Source of the DNA: Vigna angularis
Taxonomy: Eukaryota > Streptophyta > Magnoliopsida > Fabales > Fabaceae
Direction of reading: 5' to 3'
DNA length: 64,000 nucleotides
NCBI RefSeq assembly: GCF_016808095.1
Contig: NC_068974.1
Span: forward strand, 26,768,825-26,832,824
Every line of letters begins with the position of its first letter. Position 1 is the first letter of the stretch. The notes under the pieces were generated by a model, which had not been told where the DNA came from, ran no database searches, and saw only the letters and a program-made list of their open reading frames with translations. Shown one piece after another: positions 1 through 11,178 of this stretch. A program made the position numbers and the translations under genes.

Positions 1-188
1 TGTTTAACGCATATTTTTTGGAGTGAAAATTTCTTGCACAATATGTCGCTTGGTATAGAAAGGAATGAAGACTTAAAGCGCATCGAAAATAGACTCCCTA
101 AATATAACGTGAGCGACCTCTTTTAAAGCTCATAATAATCCCTACGTACCTCTTTTAATAAAGAGCTTGCTTGGGCTTGGGGGGCTTA
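1..188 (+). mobile_element. 3' internal end of a Ty3/gypsy-like element (fragment)
   Basis: No open frame is visible. The stretch ends in a G-rich run (about 165-187) directly before an LTR-like TGTACTATAT start, which is where a polypurine tract would sit. Read as the untranslated 3' tail of a retrotransposon whose body lies outside the window. The assignment depends on the LTR that follows. Confidence 0.35.
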
Positions 189-575
189 TGTACTATATGA
201 AATATACCAATCGGAATTAGTGGTCATTTATGGACAGTTAACAGGTATTAATAGGTCAGATTGCCTTACGCTTTATAAATATACGGTATTGATTATTGAT
301 TATTGTGTTTGATTGTCTAAAAATATATTGCATTGATGGTTAATTAATGGGCTTGCCTGCCACAGGCCTATAAATATATGATTGATGTCGAGGTAAAGAC
401 ATCTTTTTCTATCATAATAAAATATAGACCTCTTTATGAAACATATCTGACTTGAGCGTCAGAGTGTCTTTTGCAGGTGAATAACTCATCAAAGTGGATT
501 GCATTTTCGGAGAGGATTGAAGATCAAAAGAGAGCAGAACAAGGAAGAACGACCGATTCTCGAACCAATTCAACC
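189..575 (+). mobile_element. LTR of a gypsy-like retrotransposon (about 390 bp)
   Basis: Begins TGTACTATAT and contains a TATA-like box (CCTATAAATATATG near 368). About 90 bp further on is the motif ACTTGAGCGTCAGAGTGTC followed by TTTTGCAGGT, which I recognise as a common element of plant gypsy LTR R/U5 regions. The order of these blocks matches the minus-strand LTR at 14843-15264, which also starts TGTACTATAG on its own strand and has ACATATCTAACTTGAG after the TATA region. The 3' border is approximate, set by alignment to that copy. No matching 5-bp TSD was found. It is either a 3' LTR or a degraded solo LTR. Confidence 0.5.
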
Positions 576-962
576 GAAATAATTAAGATCATATAACTCT
601 TAGAATGTAAAACTGAATATATATAAATCAATTAGTTGACATTTCTACACCTATAGCAAGGGGAAATTTGATGTCACTAAAAATGAGTTAGCCATACTAG
701 ACATTGAATATCCAACTTAAAGATCTACATTTTCTATGTCTAGTTTCCTTAAAACTATTTCAGAAATCATGATTATATCTCTACTCTAAACAATTAATAT
801 TGCCCTGCCTCTTATATGCTTTTGTGAACCTCTTTACTTTTTATTAAAATTATATATGCCATGTGTCATGATATAATTGCATATTACGCTGCTCTGAAAT
901 TACTTTTGGATGTTTGACTGGTCAAAATGATCGTTTTCTACTGTATTTGAGTACATCTGACT
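576..962. other. No gene seen
   Basis: AT-rich spacer without a persuasive frame or terminal repeat. Confidence 0.5.
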
Positions 963-1870
963 ATGCAAAAGCTAATTGCTTTTGTTCTTAATGCACTCAC
1001 CCAAGACTCACCCAAAATTCAAAATCTAACAAAATCTTTAGAAAAGATTTGTTCACTCTCTCACACACTCTATTACCCTCCAAACCATTACTCCGAATAT
1101 TCACTCACTCTGTCACAACCTCATCTCTCACTCATCCTCTACACTCAAAAATCGTTTCTATCATTTTTTTTGTCTCAAAAGTTCCTCTGTCTAAATCACA
1201 ATTCTCATCTCTGTTTCCAATCTCTGCAAGAATCCCTTCTCCAATCTACTGTAAAAATGACTTCATCATCTAGACCCAAGCGCATGAAACGAAAGGCTAC
1301 GTAGCAGACCACTCACTAGACGTTGAAGGCTGAATGAGTGATAAAGAGTGAAAAAAGAACTTCGTCTGCTTCTGGCATTTAAGAAAACTCGTCAACCTCA
1401 AGTATATTGACATGAACTTCTTCCACTCCAATGGGTTTTTCTTCCAGGAACTCCTTTCCTATCAGGGTTTGGAAAAAATCGTATTGAAAATGCCATAAAT
1501 GTAGATGCCTCTCCTGGGGTCAGACCAAAGAATGACTTTTTAAGAATAGAGTGAACATTGAGATTTTTAAGAATCTTCCAAGGTCACTATGTAGTCAGAG
1601 TCTCTTTGGCATACTTCTTGTCGAGCTCTTCTTTTAGGTAAGGTTAATGTATTTAGCGTTCTTATATGACTTTTTTTTTGTGATTACTGAAATCATTCTT
1701 TGTGCTAATATCATGGGAAAATTTTTTTACTACAAAATGCTTCGTGCCAAAGTTGGTGCCATGCGCTTGAGGAAGACCTCCTATTTGTTTTCTAAAAGCC
1801 TTCAAAGAAGAACAAAGGTAATAAGACCACCGGTGAACTTGAATCTTCCACAGGTCATCCATCCGATATA
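963..1870 (+). pseudogene. Decayed ORF block, possibly a retrotransposon/transposon ORF1
   Basis: A Ser/Arg/Lys-rich start (MTSSSRPKRMKRKAT, ATG at 1257) runs into a stop. About 100 bp downstream a different frame reads MNFFHSNGFFFQELLSYQG, and near 1740 a third reads a short basic stretch. The basic N-terminus followed by an aromatic-rich segment recalls the plant putative-transposon ORF1 proteins found in Athila-like elements. The frames are broken by at least two shifts and several stops, so no product is expected. The upstream 963-1256 frame is low-complexity and probably non-coding. Recognition is weak. Confidence 0.25.
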
Positions 1871-1990
1871 GCTTCTGATATCAAATCCATTAAGATAATA
1901 TTATTAAGATTAATGACCATATCTAAAATATTATCTGTTTTAATCTAAAAATTATGATTTTATTATTAAAAGATGTTTAAAAAATTGAAA

Positions 1991-2021
<31 letters not shown>

Positions 2022-2640
2022 TATTTAAATAATTATTAATCTCGATTCTATATAGTGTGAAACTATTAAATATACAAAACAAGAATTAATAAATGAAAAA
2101 ATTACATTAATTTGTCATCTACAACTTTTATTTACCGACTTTTAGATTAACTAATTTAAAAGACGTGACATACATATTTTACTTTTAAGTATTGAATTCA
2201 AAATCCTTCGTTATGGGTAAATAATAGAAATTTACTATTAATTTTGAGGAAAAGAATTGATTGAACAAAATTATTTTGATAAAATGTCGCATAATATTGG
2301 TCTTCCTAAACTAACCCTACAATTAATATAATAATGAAGAAAAAATAACCCCTTCAAAGTATATTGCTTTGTTTTATTTATTAGAAAAATATAACATAAG
2401 ATTTTAAGATCTCCTTAGTAATTGTTTAGTCAAATATATTTAAAACTCCAATATAAATTTAAAAACATCACGTGAAAGATGGACTTCGATTAAATAAATT
2501 TTAGATACAATATAATCTTTAAAAATTCAAACACAAATGTAAAAAATAAAAAAAAATGTGAATGTAAGTAAAAAATATCCTTCTATCCTATCAATTATGA
2601 TATAAAGATAATTGATTAACAAAACAGATATCCAATATCG
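1871..2640. other. AT-rich spacer with an (AT)n tract
   Basis: Contains an (AT)n microsatellite at about 2000-2024 and otherwise featureless A/T-rich DNA. No gene seen. Confidence 0.5.
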
Positions 2641-2649
2641 GATACATCG

Positions 2650-3180
2650 TGTTTGGTAGAGGTTACATGTTGATTACTGAATATTTTGTAAGGGTTAAGC
2701 TACCTACTAAAGACCGAGCATTGCATCCCAAAGAAGTAAGAACAATATGTTATATAGTGAATATTGATGGTATGACGCTTAGTATCACGTTCTCCTAGCC
2801 AAAGATTAGGTATTATCCATTGATGGACGTGTTAGAGCTATGTGTCGCCTACCAAAACATATCTTTGCCTGCCGAAAATATCAATATACCACGTAACTTA
2901 ATAAAAAATGATTGCACATCACCAAAGGTAAAATGACCATTGGACCAATGGGCTAATGGGCCCATAATCGAGGATCATCCAAGTAAAGGTTCATAGTTAG
3001 TAAAATATTCCTATAAATATTACAATCTAGTTTTAACTTTACTTTTCACATTAATCATAGTTTGACCATACTTTTTAACTTAGATCACTGACTTAAGGGT
3101 CAAATAATCTTTTATAGATACCTCAAATGTTCATTATGTAGAGGACGAGTACCGAAAAGATAAAAGAGGTTTGAGAAACG
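2650..3180 (+). mobile_element. LTR-like remnant
   Basis: Has the same block order as the LTR at 189-575: a CCTATAAATATTAC TATA-like site near 3012, then ACTGACTTAAGGGTC about 80 bp later, then a GGACGAGTACCG stretch. It resembles plant gypsy LTR promoter/R regions. Ends are not defined and no TSD is visible. Confidence 0.35.
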
Positions 3181-3919
3181 AAGATCAAATAGAAGATGTA
3201 ATAAAGTGAAAAAAAAACCCTTTTTAAAATAGCTTCAATTTTTTAGTACGATAACTATTTTATTTTATCCTAAAACTATTTTTTTTTTATTTAACTATGG
3301 TTTCTGTGATACTTTTTATGGTTGACATGAAGTTTTAACGATAAAAAATTTAGTACTTTTTCTCAAATATAAATTAATTAAATTGCCTAATAATAATTAT
3401 CACTCTTATTATCACAACATAAATTCATTATTTGTTTTATTATTTTTAGAATATAGTGAAATGTAATTACATATTTCAAGTTCCGTGTTAACTAATCATT
3501 GTATAAAAAGTTAAGAAGTACGTTTTTTATAACTAATTTTGGCGTAAATTTTAACTAAGAAAATTTATTTTTCATTAAATAAATGTAATTTTATTATTTA
3601 AAAAAAGACATAACCAATAACCTCTCACTTAAATAATGACATAATTTCTTTATTTAATCCTTACAAAGTTATATATTTTATTTTTTAAATTATATTTTTA
3701 CACTTAAAAATTGAGAAATATAAACATGAAGAACACATACTTCCGCAAGTAACATATAAATGAGATAAATATTTATTTTACAAGTGAAGTTTTTAAAGAA
3801 TCACATCTAAATTACTCTTGTAAAATTATTACTCAATTATTTACTTAGAAAATCATTTATGATAGAAAAGTTGATTTAGTATTAAAGAGATAGAAAATCG
3901 GTAATGATTAAATTTAGGT
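3181..3919. other. AT-rich spacer, no gene seen
   Basis: Mostly A/T homopolymer-rich DNA up to the CCT target duplicate of the next element. Confidence 0.5.
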
Positions 3920-4631
3920 CCTCACTAGTGCATTTAGAGGTTATGGCACCGGTTATTTTAGCCTATAGGCACCGGTTATTTTAGCCTATAGGCACCGGTT
4001 CTTGACCCGAAGCATATACAAACGAGATAAAAAATCTGCACTTTTATGCCTCGGTTCTGTGACCCGAGGCAAAACAATATAGGAGGAACTCGGTTCCTTT
4101 GAACCGAGGCAGTATGCTCTTGGTATATACCGCAATGGAGGATTTGACAACCAAAAATATGCACTTCCATCATGTGGTGAGATTCTGCTTCAGGTTAATT
4201 GGTATCAAAGAGTAGTTAATTGGTTTTTTAAGAGGCAGAGATTCTGCTTCAGGTTCAGAAGATGTTTCACGAGCCACAAGATTTTTGACCCTGTCACACT
4301 AAAGCTAATATTGTCTCCAACCACACTCTCTGCACCCTTCGTTTGTGAGATCTATAGAACATTGCACTAAGCCATATCTTTTCTCTTTTCTTTGTGGAAC
4401 TCAAATTGAAGACATCCATATAAAACAACTCGTTAGTTTCCTTTGTTGCTTTTCTATCAATCCTCTCACAAAACCAACACCTGATATCATATCATTCACA
4501 AACATTTGATAACACAACAATTGATGTCAATAATTCAACTTCTTCAAGATCTCTACCACACACAAAAGACAAACAACCATCAAGAAGAAAAAGCTGCAGA
4601 AAAATAGAAAATAAGAGTGTCCCTGCCACCC

Positions 4632-5000
4632 AACCGTTGCAGGCCCACCGCCCCTCCACCTCCTGCCCCCGCCACCCCGACGAAGCCTTCACCAGCTTCT
4701 GTCTATCATGCCTCTGCGAACGCCTCGCCCTCCTCGACCCGAACAACAACAACAAACCCGCCACTGCCCGCAAACCTCCATCCACCACCGCCGCCGCCCT
4801 TAAAGCCCTCTTCCGCCCACCGCCTTCACGGAGCTACGCCGGACAAAGTCCTTTTCCGCCTCCAAAATCGAACCTTTCTCTACCTCCTTCGAACCTCATC
4901 GCAAATCTTGCGACGTTCGCTTCCGCAACACTCTCTCCGACGTTCGCGTCCGCAACACTCTCTCCGCCGTTCGCATCCGCAGCCCACGCGAACCAGATCC
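4632..5000 (+). pseudogene. Captured fragment of an OCTOPUS/UPF0503-like gene
   Basis: In the frame from 4637 the translation reads HRPSTSCPRHPDEAFTSFC, then SCLCERLALLD, then KPPSTTAAALKALFRPP. This is the N-terminal block I know from the plant OCTOPUS (OPS)/UPF0503 family, membrane-associated regulators of phloem development: a Cys-rich HP.E.FT.FC..CLCERL segment followed by AALK(A)LF. From about 4829 the homology continues in another frame as ELRRTKSFSASK, then FEPHRKSCDVRFRNTLSDV, which is the next conserved OPS block, so there is a frameshift near 4825. A 27-bp unit is tandemly repeated at 4912-4938 and 4939-4965, with a third partial copy. Only the N-terminal part of the family is present. 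No intact protein is expected, though transcripts across it could yield small RNAs against the parent gene. Confidence 0.8.
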
Positions 5001-5280
5001 GCCATCCTTTGGCGATAAAGAACAGATCTCCATGGAGAAAGGTTGTCGCTGCCAAGAACAGATCTCAAACCTCCTCTGCCGCGAGACGAAAACAACGAAC
5101 ACGCCACCACTGTCGCAAGCTCGAAGGATCTCGCCGTCACAGTCGACGTTGCGGGTCGCCGCTGCTGCGCGAACTCGAAACCCCCATGGGTCGCACCTCT
5201 GCCGTTGCGCCGCCATCCATTGGACGAGAGATGAAGAACCCTAACAGAGGTGAAGAATAGGGGGTTTGCACGAAGAGAAA
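5001..5280 (+). other. GC-rich inner segment of the Pack-CACTA, unrecognised
   Basis: The GC-rich tract continues past the OPS homology to about 5280 and then returns to GCCTCGGTT subterminal repeats. The frame opened at 4637 stays open to 5260 but the last third shows no family I recognise. It could be a second captured piece or 5' leader/intron DNA of the same donor gene. Confidence 0.35.
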
Positions 5281-5606
5281 CCGTGAATGGATGTGGGAGA
5301 AAAGTCTCGAGAGATCTAACCTATACACGAAGATTATATGCCTCGGTTAAAAGGCATATCGAAACATAAATTTCCAAATGACATCGCTTCGTAGAAGACC
5401 GAAGCAGTAGGGCTTGTCGCAAAGGGTTTTATGCTTCAATTTCATAAATAACCGAGACCGTATAGCGCATAGGCTTCGGTTCTTACTGAACCGAGGCGTA
5501 TACGTTCATTTTAATTACAAAAAGGCCACTGTTTTTAATATGCTTCGGGTTTTTGAAAACCGAGGCATATTAGACATGTTAAAAACCTGTTTTTTTACTA
5601 GTGCCT

Positions 5607-6513
5607 TTTGGACCATTTATGAACTTGTTACTCTTATGCTGCTTGTCCGAAACGAACGGCTTCTTGCCTTTCTTTCGCTCCTGACCCGAAGACGAAGCAT
5701 TCTCCGCATGCTGTCTTTTCTGGACAACATGTATCTCCTCAATCCGAATGAACTCAATGACCCTCTTATGCATTTCTTCCAAGGTTACGGGTGATCGTGC
5801 GAACAAGTTGTCCGCGAAGGAGCAAGACCTTAAGGTTGTGGCCAAAGTGTTCATGATGAACTTTTTGTCCACGTCCTTTACTTGTCGTGTAGTCCGATTG
5901 TATAGGTCCATAAAATCTCTCAGGCCTTCATCTTTTCTTTGCTTGATTTTCGTCAATTCCATATAGGAAAGGTTTTGTGCCCAGCTTGAAGCAAACTGTT
6001 GTTCAAACAGATTTCTCAGCATACCAAAACTGTCCACGGTCCAAGGGCAAAGGGAATGAAACCATGGTAGAGCCTTTCCTTTAAGATATAGGGAAAAAAT
6101 CCTACACCACACCAAGTCATTGAGCGAATAAATCACCATAACGTCCATAAAAGATCTCAAATGCTCCTATGGATCCTCCGATCCATCATACTTGTCCAGA
6201 GCTGGAGGCATCCTCTTAGGAAATGGCTCTTCCATAATAGCCATCGTGAACGGGTGAAGTTCAGCACCCCGACCAACATTAGCCGGGCAAACCGGACAGG
6301 TCCTGACATTTCTTTCCTCTTGTACAACTTCTTCAGGCTCTGTATGAGCAACATCCACTATAGGAGTATGGGCTTGTGTTGCCGACTATTGATTCGACTG
6401 CTCCCTTTGCCCTGCACGCGCTCCGCTCGTAAAGTCGCAATCATTGCCTGCATGGCTTGCATTTGCCTCTGCATCTTCTGAACTAATGCCAATAGGTTTG
6501 GTTGTCTTGCCAT
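5607..6513 (-). pseudogene. Ty3/gypsy gag remnant (copy 1)
   Basis: Reading down the minus strand from an ATG at 6513, three frames joined by shifts near 6358 and 6165 encode a coiled-coil-like Gln/Met-rich start, then LHPFTMAIMEEPFPKRMPP, then a retrotransposon-gag domain (SLYLKGKALPWFHSL, LRNLFEQQF, DFMDLYNRTTRQVKDVD) and a Lys-rich tail. Gag packages the element RNA in virus-like particles. This is a plant LTR retrotransposon, not a virus gene. The copy is broken by the two frameshifts and stops where the CACTA element begins (TSD 5604-5606). The 3' half of gag and all of pol are missing. A paralogue lies at 13600-14774. Confidence 0.75.
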
Positions 6514-6578
6514 CCTTATGGTCTCGGTTAGGTTTCTTCTTTTATCCTCGGTCCCCATGGTGTGCGCCAAAATGTATC

Positions 6579-6990
6579 TGTTGGATTGGGACGAGGATGA
6601 ATCTTGTGCAACACTCATGTTTGGACGAACGTCTACTTCTAGTCTGCTCTGGGTAACAAATCGGTTTGAGGGGGTTGACCTGTAGAAGACACTCCAACAC
6701 TCAAGTCAAAAATTTTCTTTGCCATTATGAAAAATGTTCTTTACCTCGAAATTAAACCTTTATTGATAAAGTTTAAAAGAATCTGACAAATTAATTTACC
6801 TATTAATGGTAATTAATGCAAACCTTAATCACTCATCAATAGTAGTTACCGTATTGATTGCGCTTTAACTCTGATCAACTGTTGTCGTGACCGATCGACT
6901 ACGAAGTCTTTTTTCGTACCTCAGTCATTCGGTCCATTCGACTCAGTCCACAATCATACCTGATCGGTCGGCTCTTATCCTATAGTAATA
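6579..6990 (-). mobile_element. 5' LTR of gypsy copy 1
   Basis: Lies directly upstream of the gag remnant on the minus strand. On that strand its end reads CCAATCCAACA, followed within 10 bases by TTTTGGCGCACACCATGG, a typical primer-binding/leader region of plant gypsy elements. The far border (about 6990) comes from similarity to the LTR at 14843-15264, both having CCTATAGTA near that edge. Exact TSD not seen. Confidence 0.55.
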
Positions 6991-7433
6991 GTATTACTCA
7001 AATTACATCAAACTTGAATCTCTAAACTAAAATTTTATACTGGATAATAAAATATAAACATTAAAAGAGAAAACAAAAACAGTAAAATTAAGTATAAATA
7101 AAACTGATAACATTTTAAACTATCATCCGAAAAACTAAAATCATTTGAAATTATAACTCAATAATGAATTATGAATGAAGTTATCACTAAAAGGGTAAAT
7201 AAATAAATAAATAAATAAATCTTAGAAAATATATAAAGAGAATCCAACAATCTACATTAATTTCATAAAAGGACTAGGTAGAAGTGGCATGTTAACGGAT
7301 ACCACTAACATCACTCTAAAGAATGAGACAAATATAACAAATGAACAAAGGTTAGTACCTGAAAAGGTGAAGAACACCAAAAGAGTAAAAAAAATTACTA
7401 AGAAAAAAATGGCTACAAATGTATTTATAATCC
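6991..7433. other. AT-rich spacer, no gene seen
   Basis: Includes a short (AAAT)n run near 7198-7219. No convincing coding frame. Confidence 0.5.
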
Positions 7434-8722
7434 GGTTTAATATTACTTTAGTTTATGTTTTCTTTATTTAATCTTTTTTCATAACGTCATCTAAATCATT
7501 AATGATAGACTGTATGCATAACATGTTCGTTTTTTTGCATACGTGGCCACTTCAACACAATGTACATGTTGTCACATCATCATATTTAATCTTCCAACAC
7601 ATCATAAACCCTAGCCACCACCATCAGCCACCATGCACCTTCATCACACAACATTTTACGATGTGACACAATGAAACGCCTGCACATGCATAAATTAGAA
7701 ACCATCGCGAGCCACCACAATAGAGCTTCGATGCCACCATCGGCAACACAACTAGATCAACAAAAGACTCGCGAACTAGACTATCATGAGCCACTACAAT
7801 GCATCTACAACAATCTAGCCACCACAATGAACGAGAAATTGTTGCGACGAAGAAAAATCAACCAACAGTTCCACCAAAGCATAAAAAAAGGGATTTGGAT
7901 TAGGGTGTTTTTGAAACCCATGAGAGACAAGAAGAAATAGAGCTTCTTAGCGTGAAATAGAGAAAATTACAACGTGAAGTAGAGCAAGCAAAATCAAAAC
8001 TATGACCTTCTCAACAAGATTTTTATCCTCTCCACTCATAATAAGTAAGTTGTTAAATCAGTTACACAAATACAATGTTATGGCTTTAAATTAGTTTCTT
8101 TCTCTACTCTGATGGGTGAATTTTGTGCTTTTTCATATTTGCTTCATAGAGTTTTGTGGGTTTCTCATTATGTAGTAACCCTACGAATAGATTTCATGAA
8201 AGAGAAAATTAAGGATATGGTAGTAAAGGGTGTAGTGGAAGCATACAACCTGAAATAGCTTCCTCTAGTTCCTCAATTGCAAGTTCACCAAGTATACATT
8301 TTTTCTAGATAGGATACAATACAATTTTAGGTACCACTATAGTTCTTTCTAAGTGCAGTATAGTTTCAAGCAAGCTTCCTACGATCTTATAGTTGTATTT
8401 TCAAATAGATGATATTGTCACATATATTCAGAAAATGTGGATGAAAGCAATGTTTCCATAAGTATAAATAGTTTGTAGTGATGATCAGACTAATAGATTT
8501 GGATCCTAAAGAATGGTTGAAGGGGAACCTAATCGAGGACATTAAGAGAATATAGGAAGGTGGTAGCAAGAATCAAATTGTTGAGTACTTAGACGAGTCA
8601 CGTATATAAAAAACAAACACGTCATTTAGTCATTGTTCACATGTACATTCTATCATTAACGATTTAAAAGACGTAATAAAAAATGACAAAATTAAATATA
8701 AATTACTCAGACCACATTAAAC
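7434..8722. mobile_element. Diverged long-TIR DNA transposon, probably MULE-like
   Basis: The left end (GGTTTAATATTACTTTAG, then AACGTCATCTAAATCATTAA) is an inverted, diverged match to the right end (revcomp TGTTTAATGTGG, then ACGTCTTTTAAATCGTTAA). Both arms then carry TGATAGA.TGTA and a TACGTGGC/TACGTGAC block, giving inverted repeats of roughly 110 bp. I could not find a matching 9-bp TSD. The interior, including a low-complexity His/Gln-rich frame at 7671-7940, is unrecognised and not called as a gene. Confidence 0.4.
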
Positions 8723-9200
8723 ACTCGAAAAATATGAGTTTCACATTAAACCAAATAAAAAAAAATATTAACCACCGTCAACAAGGAATCTTTTCTATAA
8801 ACCATGTAAGAACCCTAATTGGAAACTTTACAAGACTCACACCCACGTTGCTGATTTCTCCACAACACTTCCAACATGGACACAAACAACTCATTAATGA
8901 CCTGCATTGCAATAACAAAAAATTATATTCAAATATAGTAATTACAAAAGTTAATAAATTTATTATTCATGACAATTCATATTGAAAGTATACCATAATA
9001 TATTAAATACGGAATTATTTTATATCTACATGGGAGAAAAAGAAATCATACAGAGACTCAATATAACAGTAATTTCAAATACAAACAATCATATATACGT
9101 ATATATTGTAAGTTTATTGACTCATATTATTCAGATAAACGTGTCTGAGAAGAAAGTTCGTAGGGATTGAATATCAATCTAAAATCACTTCATATTGTGA
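8723..9200. other. No gene seen
   Basis: AT-rich. I looked here in particular for the second exon of the TAXIMIN-like gene on the minus strand (a Cys-rich CICPCC-type block) and did not find it. Confidence 0.45.
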
Positions 9201-9294
9201 CTATTTAGTTATTAAATTTGTCTTACATATGAACCAATACAAAATAGGGAAATAAATGAGAAAAAAGGTAGAGAAAATGGAAAAAGTTACATAC

Positions 9295-9404
9295 CCAAGA
9301 AGCCAGATGACAGCACCTACAGGACAAAAAACCAATGAAAGCAGAGCGAAGGGTAATCCAATCACGAAACCCAATGGTCTGCACTCGCAAAATTCACCTT
9401 CCAT
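9295..9404 (-). CDS. TAXIMIN-like signalling peptide, coding exon 1 (partial gene)
   Basis: The start codon at 9404 opens a frame reading [13 protein letters not shown], then [12 protein letters not shown], then GAVIWLLG. This is the conserved N-terminal half of the TAXIMIN family (TAX1/TAX2), small secreted or membrane-associated plant peptides of roughly 70-80 residues that influence lateral-organ separation and metabolism. CECRPLGF and GLPFA are the diagnostic part. After the Gly at residue 37 the sequence reads GG|GTATGT, a good 5' splice site at 9295/9294, the usual exon boundary as I remember it. Without splicing the frame runs on to 9201 as a meaningless hydrophobic tail. The second exon, with the Cys-rich CPCC core and the C-terminus, was not found downstream (below 9294), where two transposons and a gypsy remnant now lie. 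The gene is therefore either split by a very long intron or truncated. Confidence 0.72.
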
Positions 9405-9640
9405 AATTTCTCTCTCTTCTTTTTCTCTGCAGTGACGAGTGTCTTATTGGAGTGTGTTTCTCTGCGATCTGAATCTGAAGAAGAAGACGAAGAATGAATG
9501 AATGAATGAAGAGAGCTTGTGAAAGGGTTTGAATGAAGGTCCTGTTGATTTCGATGTAACTTCGTTGGGAACCCCACCGTGACGAGAACTCCAATGACTT
9601 CTATTATTCTCCCGTTGACCTTCTTCACACGCTCTTCTTT
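9405..9640 (-). promoter_or_regulatory. Probable 5' leader of the TAXIMIN-like gene
   Basis: The 230 bp before the ATG are, on the minus strand, rich in pyrimidine/GA stretches typical of a plant 5' UTR, with a short GAAT/CATT repeat at about 9494-9508. A TTGACC (W-box core) lies at about 9615. Transcription start and TATA box were not identified. Confidence 0.35.
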
Positions 9641-9999
9641 TCTGTCATCACTTTATTCACTGCTATTCGTCTTATTCCAATCTTTAAAATTACTCGTTAA
9701 CATAATTCTTTCCTTTCTAATTCTTTACAATCAACAAAATTAACCCTTCAAATACATTTATTTTATTAATTGTTTAGGAAGAAATTTACAGCTCAGCTTT
9801 TGGCTTTTATGTTAATATTCTTACTTGTACAAGACGTTAGTGGTCCAACAGTAATGAATTTAAGGCAAAATAATATATATTAAAAATATATTTTTATTGC
9901 CTTATTTTAAAGAATTTTATTATTATAAACATCGATAACAATAATATATTATTCTAATTATTATAATAAAATAATTTATATTCATTTACATAGTCTAGG

Positions 10000-10083
<84 letters not shown>

Positions 10084-10446
10084 TTCTTAATTTTAAGAAA
10101 ATATATTAAAAATTAGTTCTTCAGATATTTTGAAAAGAAATTTATAACTCATTTTTTGTTTATGTTTATTATCGTTGAGACATGTTAATTGACACCTCCC
10201 TCAACAATCCCTCCTCCCGTCGTAAAACTTTAGTTTTTTCAAATATAGATAATGAATATATAATTAATATGATTGCTATTAAAAAATATTTCTTTGTTAG
10301 ACGTAATCACAATACAAGAAGTAATTATTTTATTAATTATTATAAAAGAAATTTACAGTAATGCTTTTGTCTTTTATGTTTTTATTGTTACGTAATAAAT
10401 GAAAAACATACTAATAATTATATATGATTATTGCATTTAATGTAAC

Positions 10447-10484
<38 letters not shown>

Positions 10485-11169
10485 AAACAAAGATAAAAAT
10501 ACTCATAATACTTTTATTGTTTCAATTCTTAGTTTTTTAAAATAATATAATCACGTTAGGTCAATAACCATATTTAAGGTATTTTGAAACTTAAATATTA
10601 GATTTAAAAAACATATAAGTCTTTCACATAATTACTTAACAAATAAGTCAATTAAAATATGTCAATAAATAATAAATAAAAATAATCAAATCAAAATGAG
10701 AAAAAAAAATGATTGAGAATATAAAACAAAATGAAAAATTTATTAACCATGAAAACAAAATAAAACCCAAAATTAAAATTCAATTAAGAACTTCAATGGA
10801 AGAAAAATTATTAAGGATATATATATACACTATTCACAAACGAGAACCAAATTTTTTTTAGCCTTACTATATTAAAAATTTAGAAAGAATAATTTCACGT
10901 ACATCACAAATAATGAGTATTAAGGAAACAAGAAAAAATTGTTTCTAGTTTCGGTCACTAGAAAACAATTGTTCAATATACCCAAAACACAATTCTAATT
11001 AGAATATAATTATTAAAGTTAGTTTAAAAATAATTCCAGAAATACTAGTGAATAAAAATATTAATTTTAATAAAAATATCAAAAGAATATTTATATAAAA
11101 GTTAAATTTTATCTTAATTTGAAAATGAATAGAATTTCTCAATTTAAAAATATTGTTACTAAGCAAAAA
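9641..11169. other. AT-rich intergenic DNA with two (AT)n tracts
   Basis: Holds microsatellites at 10000-10079 and 10450-10479. One copy of an AT-rich segment (about 10370-10500, GTAATAAATGAAAAACAT core) recurs near 15285, 23270 and 23690. No gene seen. Confidence 0.5.
10000..10079. repeat. (TA)n microsatellite, about 80 bp
   Basis: Perfect TA dinucleotide run. Self-complementary and likely length-polymorphic. Confidence 0.95.
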
Positions 11170-11178
11170 TAAAAAATA

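Larger units (their letters stand above)
3923..5603 (+). mobile_element. Non-autonomous Pack-CACTA transposon with a captured gene fragment
   Basis: The element starts CACTAGTGCATTTAG and ends TTTTTTTACTAGTG. It is flanked by the 3-bp duplicate CCT (3920-3922 and 5604-5606), as expected for the CACTA (En/Spm) superfamily. Both ends carry many subterminal copies of a GCCTCGGTT/AACCGAGGC motif in both orientations, the usual transposase-binding layout. No transposase is encoded, so it would depend on a partner element. The interior (about 4630-5260) is much richer in G+C than the surroundings and holds an OCTOPUS-like gene piece, described separately. The same subterminal motif occurs in the elements at 20751-22055 and 35197-36485. 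Its right end abuts a gypsy gag remnant. Confidence 0.88.

Noticed and set aside
4834..5328. Several minus-strand ORFs of 63-106 codons
   Set aside because: Shadows of the GC-rich captured OPS segment on the plus strand. The 27-bp repeat gives RRECCGRE-type periodicity without meaning.
7671..7940. 89-codon ORF in the TIR element at 7.4-8.7 kb
   Set aside because: Low-complexity His/Gln/Thr content and no homology I can name.
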